This document shows positions 1 through 4,556 of a DNA stretch of 7,733 nt, piece after piece; the stretch's first letter is position 1; each line of letters starts with the position of its first letter. The translations under genes and the position numbers were made by a program. The DNA comes from Actinomycetota bacterium (GTDB lineage Bacteria > Cyanobacteriota > Vampirovibrionia > Obscuribacterales > Obscuribacteraceae): the NCBI GenBank assembly GCA_903970355.1, contig CAJCIF010000396.1:1-7733 (forward strand). Direction: 5' to 3'. The notes below the pieces were generated by a model that was given only the letters and a program-made list of their open reading frames with translations, had not been told where the DNA came from and searched no databases.

Positions 1-155
1 CAAAGGGGCTCGCCTTCACTGGCCTGGCAGGAAACGATTAGGGTGCGAGCCAATTTTCCAATGGTGCTAATTGCTCGTCCTCTTGATAACCAATTTTGTA
101 AAGTGTCTGAAGCTGATGCTCCAAGACACCAAAAACGCAAAACTCTGAGCAGCAT
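1..155 (-). CDS. nanE: N-acylglucosamine-6-phosphate 2-epimerase (NanE family), N-terminal part, cut by the window edge
   Basis: The minus strand is open from the ATG at 155 to the window edge (51 codons plus 2 nt). Residues 39-51 read LIVSCQASEGEPL, which matches the hallmark first strand of NanE (GLIVSCQ followed a few residues later by PL). NanE enzymes interconvert ManNAc-6-P and GlcNAc-6-P in amino-sugar and sialic-acid catabolism, in the cytoplasm, on a TIM-barrel fold; only the first strand is visible here. About 38 residues precede the motif, more than the usual 5-25, and no Shine-Dalgarno site precedes the ATG. The true start may therefore be a downstream TTG (codon 35, at 53-51). 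The gene is divergent from the M23 hydrolase. The assignment rests on one short motif, so the family is likely but not certain. Confidence 0.68.
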   Translation of the reverse strand, partial: MLLRVLRFWCLGASASDTLQNWLSRGRAISTIGKLARTLIVSCQASEGEPL

Positions 156-234
156 TATAACGGCAAGCCGGGCGGGGCTGGCAGGGCGTCTGATATATCA
201 ACTAACGGCGTAACAGGCTCAAACGTATATAGAC

Positions 235-261
235 AAAGGCCTTCGGGCTTTAAGAGCCTTT
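235..261. repeat. Imperfect hairpin in the nanE/M23 intergenic region
   Basis: AAAGGCCTT (235-243) pairs with AAG-A-GCCTTT (252-261), giving a 9-bp stem with one bulged A and an 8-nt loop. It lies about 110 nt before the M23 start codon. There is no T-run of terminator quality on either side, so it is most simply a 5'-leader hairpin of the M23 transcript or an incidental inverted repeat. The rest of 156-372 shows no gene and no promoter with a good -35/-10 pair. Confidence 0.35.
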
Positions 262-372
262 CAGAATCATGTTTCGCCCCGAATCTAATGGTAAACTTCT
301 CGCTCGTTGAAGTTGTAAATATATCCCTCAAAAATCCTTTGACGCGCAACCCCCGGCATTCTAGAAACCTTT

Positions 373-1557
373 ATGCACCCATACCAACCGAAGAGAATCC
401 GTCTTAGTGTCCTGCCGGTGGTTACCCTGGCTGTTGCGGCGCAACTGGCGATTTTGTCACCGGGCTTTGCCAAAGCAAGCTTCGATAATGGGTTTGGTGG
501 AGATACCAAAACGAGACTTCTGCAAATCGAGCAGCAGCGCCATGAGTTTCACGAGCAGGCACTGAAGGCTCGCATGAAAGAAAAAGCCGCTCTTTTGCGT
601 CTAAACAAAATCGAGACGAAATTGAATGCCACCACCGGCGTTCTCAACGAACATAAGCATGAGTTGAAGAAGACCGAAACGAAGATCACCGAAGTCAAAG
701 AGCACATAACCAAGACTCAAACTGACGCTTCGACGCTTTCGCAAGATGCCGGCGATCGGCTTCGCGAAATATATGAAGGACAAAGGCTCAGTCTTATCGA
801 AATGATGTTCCAAGTAGACTCGCTTCAATCCTTCCTCGACAAATGGTATTTCCAAGAGCGCGTTGCTGAGGAAGATAAAGTTCTCCTGCAAGATCTGAGA
901 GCCAAAGCGGCTGTCCTGGCTGAGCATAAAGAACGTCTCGGCGCCAAAGCGAATCAATTAGGAGACATCGTTTCTGAATTTGCAAAGAAAGCGATGTTGA
1001 TTGCTAAAGAAAAACTCGAACAAGAACAAACCGCGAGCCGCTTGAAGACACAGCGAGCTTTCTTCGAACAAGCGGAACAACAGCTCGCTGAAGAGTCTCA
1101 TCATCTAGAAACTCAAATTCTCGAGATGGAAACATCTCATCGCCGCTCGACCAAAAATATGACTGTCGGCTCCGGCAATCTCGCCTATCCGATCAGTGCT
1201 CAAGTAACATCTCCATTCGGTTGGCGCCGGCATCCTATTTTCGGCGTACGAAGATTCCACACCGGTGTCGATTTAGCCGGACCGAATCATTCCGCTATCC
1301 GTGCTGCTGACAGTGGCAACGTTCTTTACACCGGTTGGTACGGGGGCTATGGCAAAGTCGTGATCGTCAGCCACGGTAAAGGAATGGCAACGCTCTATGC
1401 TCACTTAAGCAAAATTGCCACTAATGCCGGTGACAACGTATCGAAAGGCGATGTAGTCGGTTACGAAGGTACAACCGGATTCTCAACCGGACCGCACCTG
1501 CACTTCGAAGTGCGTTACAACGGCATCCCGAATAATCCGCTCAATTATTTGCATTAA
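373..1557 (+). CDS. Secreted coiled-coil M23 peptidoglycan endopeptidase (EnvC/PcsB-like)
   Basis: The 394-aa product is a predicted exported zinc metallopeptidase, or amidase activator, that acts on peptidoglycan. Residues 1-35 form a signal peptide: basic start (KRIR), hydrophobic core, and a likely cut after FAKA. Residues 45-255 are Lys/Glu/Gln-rich heptad coiled coil, including the RLREIYEGQRLSLIEMMF region typical of EnvC/PcsB proteins. Residues 270-394 are the M23 domain. All zinc and catalytic residues are present: His296 and Asp300 (HTGVDL), His344 (YAHLS) and His375/His377 (HLHFEV). It should therefore be an active LytM enzyme, unlike degenerate EnvC activators. The length is normal for the family. 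ATG 373 is the start that keeps the signal peptide intact, although no clear Shine-Dalgarno site precedes it. It stands alone on its strand, with a 270-nt gap before the kinase. The domain is certain; whether it hydrolyses or activates is not. Confidence 0.95.
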   Translation: MHPYQPKRIRLSVLPVVTLAVAAQLAILSPGFAKASFDNGFGGDTKTRLLQIEQQRHEFHEQALKARMKEKAALLRLNKIETKLNATTGVLNEHKHELKKTETKITEVKEHITKTQTDASTLSQDAGDRLREIYEGQRLSLIEMMFQVDSLQSFLDKWYFQERVAEEDKVLLQDLRAKAAVLAEHKERLGAKANQLGDIVSEFAKKAMLIAKEKLEQEQTASRLKTQRAFFEQAEQQLAEESHHLETQILEMETSHRRSTKNMTVGSGNLAYPISAQVTSPFGWRRHPIFGVRRFHTGVDLAGPNHSAIRAADSGNVLYTGWYGGYGKVVIVSHGKGMATLYAHLSKIATNAGDNVSKGDVVGYEGTTGFSTGPHLHFEVRYNGIPNNPLNYLH

Positions 1558-1561
1558 GGAT

Positions 1562-1586
1562 TTTTTGTAAGCGCCCCGGCGCGGAG
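1562..1586 (+). repeat. GC-rich direct repeat, short copy A
   Basis: This truncated copy starts with TTTTTGTAAGCGC and ends in CCCGGCGCGGAG. It shares the first 13 bases exactly with copies B (1587-1631) and C (1696-1741) and then diverges. It begins just after the M23 stop codon and abuts copy B head to tail. Confidence 0.55.
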
Positions 1587-1591
1587 TTTTT
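1562..1591 (+). terminator. Weak candidate terminator after the M23 gene
   Basis: Five bases after the stop codon, GCGC-CCCG-GCGC (1571-1582) can form a short GC-only hairpin. It is followed by GGAG and then TTTTT (1587-1591). The 4-nt gap between stem and T-run and the short stem make this weak. The same bases also belong to the TTTTTGTAAGCGC repeat family described separately, so the resemblance could be accidental. Confidence 0.25.
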
Positions 1592-1631
1592 GTAAGCGCT
1601 CCGGTAGCTCCGCGTCGCTTTCTCCGCGCGT
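1587..1631 (+). repeat. GC-rich direct repeat, copy B (45 nt)
   Basis: The copy opens with TTTTTGTAAGCGCTCCG, contains GCGTCGCTTTCTC and closes with GCGCGT. It matches copy C (1696-1741) over its whole length with a few substitutions and a 1-nt gap. The sequence between the copies (1632-1695) is GC-rich, contains no plausible gene, and has a related-looking GCGCTTCGCTG stretch. Confidence 0.65.
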
Positions 1632-1695
1632 AAACACGCTATGCTCCACTGCGGCTCCTTGCAATGGCTGCGCTTCGCTGATACTTCGAGCAGTC

Positions 1696-1741
1696 TTTTT
1701 GTAAGCGCTCCGACAATTCCTGCGTCGCTTTCTCGGCGCGT
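1696..1741 (+). repeat. GC-rich direct repeat, copy C (46 nt)
   Basis: This is the second full-length copy of the repeat at 1587-1631, in the same orientation and offset by 109 nt. The blocks TTTTTGTAAGCGCTCCG and GCGTCGCTTTCTC are identical in both copies. I see no target-site duplication or ORF that would make this an insertion sequence. It looks like a genome-specific interspersed intergenic repeat. Confidence 0.65.
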
Positions 1742-1772
1742 GCCTGGCTGGAACCGGTTGCTCAGGGCTAAA

Positions 1773-1814
1773 ATGGGTAAATTGGTGGGTGAGTCCTCCG
1801 ACTCGATAGAATGA
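1773..1814 (+). other. Possible 13-codon leader ORF upstream of the kinase
   Basis: ATG at 1773 is preceded by CAGGG with a 5-nt spacer (CTAAA) and opens a reading frame encoding MGKLVGESSDSIE. It stops at TGA 1812-1814, 13 nt before the kinase GTG and in a different frame. Its ribosome-binding site looks better than that of the kinase, so it could couple or gate kinase translation. An ORF this short is readily expected by chance. Confidence 0.25.
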
Positions 1815-1827
1815 GCCTTGATTAGCC

Positions 1828-3549
1828 GTGACTGACGCAGTTAATAAAGCTGAAAACGATGTAGAGATAAGCGATCTCTGCCCCGTTTGTCATAAGCCGA
1901 TTGCCGGACAAAGCCGTGTTTCGATAACAGGCTGGTTGTTCGCTACCAATTGTTGCCAGTGTCGTATAAACATACCGCGCACTGACGATTTGGAAGAAAG
2001 TGGTAAGCCGGCTTTGCGCGTTCAGCAAAAGGCCGAGGGCCCAGATCCGGAATTTGGACAACGATATAGCAATCTCGGATTGATCGGCAGTGGTGGGATG
2101 GGCACCGTCTATAAGGTGCGAGACAGGATAGACACCCAACTTTACGCCATAAAAGTTGTTGCCAAAGATGTTGCTCAAGACGATCTCAAAGTAAAACGTT
2201 TTATCCAGGAAGCTGATGCAGTTCGCGATTTGGACCATCCTAATATTGCCACCGTTTATTCACATGGTGAATGCGTGGACGGCACTCCTTACCTCCTTAT
2301 GGAGTATGTCGAAGGCAAAAGTCTAGCCGAACTATTAACTGCGCAATTTGCCATTGAAGTAGATACCGCTCTCGATATCTTCATACAAATATTGATGGCA
2401 CTTGAGCACGCACACTCCAAAGGAATTGTTCACAGAGATCTCAAACCAAGCAATGTCGTTATTTCAAAGAATGCCGATGGATCGATGCTTGTCAAACTTG
2501 TTGATTTTGGTATCGCTCGCGTAATAAATGAAAGCGCGCGCGAAGCCACCAACCTCACGCATAGTGGTGATGTTTTTGGCAGTCCGCCTTACATGAGTCC
2601 TGAACAGTGTCTTGGGTACCAGTGCGATAGTCGATCAGACATATATTCTCTTGGTTGTGTCATGCATGAAACGCTCACTGGTCAGGTGCCTTTTGCTGAG
2701 ATCAATGCTATTCAAACGATCATTCAACATCTCAATTCCGAACCACGTGCCCTGATCTCCACTCCCTGGCGTCATTTTCCAGCGACACTCAATAGTGTTC
2801 TGGCTAAAGCTCTTGCTAAAGATCCGGGCTATCGCTATCAGTCCGCATTGGAAATGCGACAAGATCTCGAACTTATAAAAGATGGCAAGAAACCGAAATT
2901 TACCCTGGCTAGAAAAAGACTACCGGCTGCCGTGATGTACCTGCCGCTCATCATGGCAATTAACCTCGCTATCTTCGTTGGTATTTTTCAGCAATATACG
3001 ACCGTGTTGGAAGCACCAATGCGAGCTGGAACGATCATTTCTCAAGCGAACGCATTGTCCAAAGATCTTTCCGATGCAGGAAGTGCGATGGGCGGATATG
3101 GAATGACACAGAGTCCCGTGTTTATAGATCACTACAACCTATTGATTGAAGAAATTCCAGAAAGGTTAGCCGATCTAAAAGAATCGGTTGGCAACAAGCC
3201 AAACCAACAAGAGTCCCTGAAAAATGTTGAGACGCTTACTAATAGCTTGATGCAAATACTTTCCGATTCAAAAAAAGCAATGGATGGAAGTGGTCCGGAT
3301 GTCGCCCAATACCATGCGCGCCACATGTACCGAGACATACGCGTAACCGGTGATCGGCTGCAACTAGAATTGACCACGCTCACGCAAGAAGAAAACAAGA
3401 TCAGACTCGACAAGAATTACTCTTTGCATGCAAAAGCAATTGTGTTTGCAGAAGCGCTCGCTTTATTTCTCGCCGATCTAGCAATCATCTGGTTTGTACT
3501 CGTCCGTCAAAACAAGATGTCACGACGCCGGATCTGGCAAGTACGCTAA
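1828..3549 (+). CDS. Membrane Ser/Thr protein kinase with N-terminal zinc ribbon and CHASE3-like periplasmic sensor
   Basis: The 573-aa Hanks-type kinase has these parts in order. A zinc-ribbon-like segment uses C18-x2-C21 and C42-x2-C45. The kinase domain (about 80-350) has glycine loop GSGGMG 87-92, Lys109, helix-C Glu128, HRD 202-204 with K206 and N209, DFG 226-228, activation-loop Thr241/Thr244 and SPE 257-259. All catalytic residues are intact, so it should be active. TM1 is about 366-387. An extracytoplasmic helical region (388-533) contains a DA..AMGGYGMT...F..HY pattern followed by P.Q..SL, as in CHASE3 sensors. TM2 is about 535-558, with a short basic cytoplasmic tail. The kinase domain is cytoplasmic, and the sensor probably reports an envelope signal. 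The GTG start is the first possible one, because TGA lies in frame at 1819; no strong Shine-Dalgarno site is seen. Substrates are unknown. Confidence 0.93.
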   Translation: MTDAVNKAENDVEISDLCPVCHKPIAGQSRVSITGWLFATNCCQCRINIPRTDDLEESGKPALRVQQKAEGPDPEFGQRYSNLGLIGSGGMGTVYKVRDRIDTQLYAIKVVAKDVAQDDLKVKRFIQEADAVRDLDHPNIATVYSHGECVDGTPYLLMEYVEGKSLAELLTAQFAIEVDTALDIFIQILMALEHAHSKGIVHRDLKPSNVVISKNADGSMLVKLVDFGIARVINESAREATNLTHSGDVFGSPPYMSPEQCLGYQCDSRSDIYSLGCVMHETLTGQVPFAEINAIQTIIQHLNSEPRALISTPWRHFPATLNSVLAKALAKDPGYRYQSALEMRQDLELIKDGKKPKFTLARKRLPAAVMYLPLIMAINLAIFVGIFQQYTTVLEAPMRAGTIISQANALSKDLSDAGSAMGGYGMTQSPVFIDHYNLLIEEIPERLADLKESVGNKPNQQESLKNVETLTNSLMQILSDSKKAMDGSGPDVAQYHARHMYRDIRVTGDRLQLELTTLTQEENKIRLDKNYSLHAKAIVFAEALALFLADLAIIWFVLVRQNKMSRRRIWQVR

Positions 3550-3624
3550 CTGAAATGTGGCGAACCGATCTAAAACTACAAAGCTGTCAGAAAAAGGCCA
3601 ACATTAAACCGACTGTTCTCCAAA

Positions 3625-3686
3625 TTTTCATTTTTTCGCCTGGTCCGATCTCCGGCTCAAATTCGGACCGGGCGAAAAAATGAAAA
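3625..3686. repeat. Unit 1 long inverted repeat (24-bp stem, 14-nt loop)
   Basis: Left arm 3625-3648 and right arm 3663-3686 are complementary over all 24 positions except one, which is a G-U pair in plus-strand RNA (T3641 opposite G3670). The stem runs from TTTTCATTTTTTCGCC through GGTCCGA to the loop at 3649-3662. It lies 75 nt after the kinase stop codon. The T-rich base is inside the stem, so it is not a textbook plus-strand terminator, although it could protect the 3' end of the kinase mRNA. Confidence 0.85.
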
Positions 3687-3708
3687 AAGCACGCCCGGCG
3701 AGGGCGTG
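3683..3708 (-). terminator. Intrinsic terminator, minus orientation, inside the hairpin array
   Basis: On the minus strand CACGCCC-TCGCC-GGGCGTG (3708-3690) forms a perfect 7-bp GC-rich stem with a 5-nt loop. It is followed by CTTTTTT and then more T-rich sequence, the standard rho-independent form. On the plus strand the hairpin is followed by GTTGTCACATTTTT, a much weaker arrangement. It would end any transcript reading leftward from the 85-aa gene or from within the array, about 380 nt beyond that gene's stop. Confidence 0.55.
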
Positions 3709-3734
3709 GTTGTCACATTTTTCGGCATTTGGGT

Positions 3735-3764
3735 CGGTCCGAACTTAGGATCAAATTCGGACCG
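3735..3764. repeat. Unit 2 hairpin (9-bp perfect stem)
   Basis: CGGTCCGAA (3735-3743) pairs perfectly with TTCGGACCG (3756-3764) around a 12-nt loop. The outer flanks are T-rich and A-rich as in unit 1 but pair poorly, so the long stem of unit 1 has decayed here or never existed. It is centred 94 nt after unit 1. Confidence 0.8.
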
Positions 3765-3828
3765 CTTGAAAAAACAAAAATTAGAAGAATAAGGAAAGCT
3801 TACTTGTCACAATTTTCGTTTTTGGTAA

Positions 3829-3858
3829 TGGTCCGAATTCAGGGACAATGTCGGACCA
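3829..3858. repeat. Unit 3 hairpin (8-bp perfect stem)
   Basis: TGGTCCGA (3829-3836) pairs perfectly with TCGGACCA (3851-3858) around a 14-nt loop. The pair outside the common core is T-A here and C-G in unit 2, so both units keep pairing with different bases at that position. That covariation favours a selected stem. Confidence 0.8.
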
Positions 3859-4001
3859 CGTGAAGATGTACAAAATGGACGAAGGGCGGATGTTGGTTTT
3901 CAACAAAAATGCTGACACCGCACGAATTAATCACTTGGAATTATTGTTCGAAAGCCATAGTTAGCTACCAGATATATCGCCAGTCACCATATTTGGTGAA
4001 A

Positions 4002-4035
4002 TGAAAACCCCGCTGTCAATATGGACAACGGGGTT
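4002..4035 (-). terminator. Intrinsic terminator of the 85-aa gene
   Basis: AACCCCG (4006-4012) pairs with CGGGGTT (4029-4035), and inside it TGTC (4014-4017) pairs with GACA (4024-4027), with one C/A mismatch and a 6-nt loop. Read on the minus strand the stem ends in GGGG followed by TTTTCATTTC, a U-run in the right place about 50 nt after the 85-aa gene's stop. A second hairpin lies between them at 4053-4077. Confidence 0.65.
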
Positions 4036-4052
4036 CGATAATTTTGCGGATA

Positions 4053-4077
4053 GCAAAGCGCTTGTTGTGCGCCTTGC
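4053..4077 (-). repeat. 3'-UTR hairpin of the 85-aa gene
   Basis: On the minus strand GCAAGGCGC and GCGCTTTGC form a 9-bp stem, with one G-U pair, around the 7-nt loop ACAACAA. It starts seven nt after the stop codon of the 85-aa gene and precedes the terminator at 4002-4035. No U-run follows it, so it is more likely an mRNA-stabilising or regulatory hairpin than a terminator itself. Confidence 0.5.
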
Positions 4078-4083
4078 AGTTAA

Positions 4084-4341
4084 CTAGGCTATGCGTGCTG
4101 CTTTCTTCTTGAGCTCTTGCACGAGATCCTCTTGGCCGAGGAGGTAGCCGCGACGCGCCTGATCGTCTGCATAAGCAATGATTGCTTCGGTCACATTGTT
4201 TAGCATCGACATTGGTACGAATTCGCTTACCTGATTGAGCAAGCGCTCAACAGTTACCCACTCTTCCGTATTTAAAGGGATCGCATCATCGAGCCGAGCG
4301 ATGACCGTGTAATTTCGCAGCTTATCAACCTTTGTGTTCAT
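4084..4341 (-). CDS. Small protein of unknown function (85 aa)
   Basis: I do not recognise this protein. It is 85 aa, cytoplasmic by composition, with no signal peptide, membrane segment or cysteine pair. After a short start containing YTVIARLDDA, the rest looks helical, with amphipathic stretches (EEWVTVERLLNQVSEFV, MLNNVTEAIIAYADDQARR) and a basic end (KKKAARIA). ATG 4341 is supported by AAGGA with an 8-nt spacer (4350-4354), one of the best ribosome-binding sites in the window. A terminator-grade hairpin follows the stop. It has its own leader of about 215 nt after cca, so it may be a single-gene unit. The good RBS, plausible promoter and terminator argue that it is real. A small regulatory or adaptor protein is possible, but nothing in the sequence shows its job. 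Confidence 0.72.
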   Translation of the reverse strand: MNTKVDKLRNYTVIARLDDAIPLNTEEWVTVERLLNQVSEFVPMSMLNNVTEAIIAYADDQARRGYLLGQEDLVQELKKKAARIA

Positions 4342-4349
4342 GACGGTTG

Positions 4350-4399
4350 TCCTTGTGTGTCCCTAATTACATTATGCACAGTCCGAGCGGACTTGGTGA
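4350..4399 (-). promoter_or_regulatory. Candidate promoter/operator and RBS of the 85-aa gene
   Basis: On the minus strand CATAAT (4376-4371) is a good -10 candidate about 30 nt before the ATG, and AAGGA (4354-4350) is the RBS. The expected -35 (TCACCA, 4399-4394) is poor. The spacer is filled by a 14-bp palindrome, AGTCCGAGCGGACT (4380-4393), where a repressor could bind. The palindrome shares GTCCG/CGGAC half-sites with the hairpin array. The remainder of 4342-4556 shows nothing else convincing. Confidence 0.35.
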
Positions 4400-4556
4400 T
4401 TAAACGCGATCGAACGGGAAGAATTTGTGCACTTTAAAAGCAGGACCAAATACGGTGATTACTTTTATGGTGCGGAGGTTCCATCGCCTAGATGTCTTAT
4501 GCCCGGAAAAAATCGTTTAAACCACTAAGCTACTTGCCAAGCGCATCGTGTTCATT

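Larger units (their letters stand above)
3616..3897. repeat. Three-unit tandem hairpin array, exact 94-nt period
   Basis: Units lie at 3616-3709, 3710-3803 and 3804-3897. Each carries GGTCCGA (3642, 3736, 3830) and TCGGACC (3663, 3757, 3851), both at intervals of exactly 94, enclosing a 14-nt loop. Units 2 and 3 share TTGTCACA at 3710 and 3804; unit 1 has a decayed version at 3616. T-rich sequence precedes each stem and A-rich sequence follows it. Loops and flanks have diverged while the stem core is invariant, which suggests that base-pairing, or binding of the palindromic half-sites, has been maintained since tandem duplication. The 3550-4083 gap otherwise holds only terminator hairpins and a doubtful small ORF. 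Confidence 0.85.

Noticed and set aside
1..213. Plus-strand open frame of 70 codons from the window edge to TAA 211-213
   Set aside because: It overlaps the minus-strand frame that carries the NanE LIVSCQ motif; the plus product has no recognisable motif and an irregular, Arg/Ser-rich composition.
601..957. Minus-strand 118-codon frame inside the M23 gene
   Set aside because: It is the antisense shadow of the coiled-coil region, with no supporting start signal or motif.
3616..3897. CRISPR array
   Set aside because: Only three units; identity is limited to 7-nt arms and an 8-nt block, spacers are not unique inserts between identical repeats, and no cas genes are present.
4465..4540. tRNA-like stretch on the minus strand (AGCTTAGTGGTTTAAA resembling a D-arm, CACCA at the far end)
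   Set aside because: No 7-bp acceptor stem, no anticodon stem and no GGTTC-A--CC T-arm in the right orientation; at most a relic or chance resemblance.
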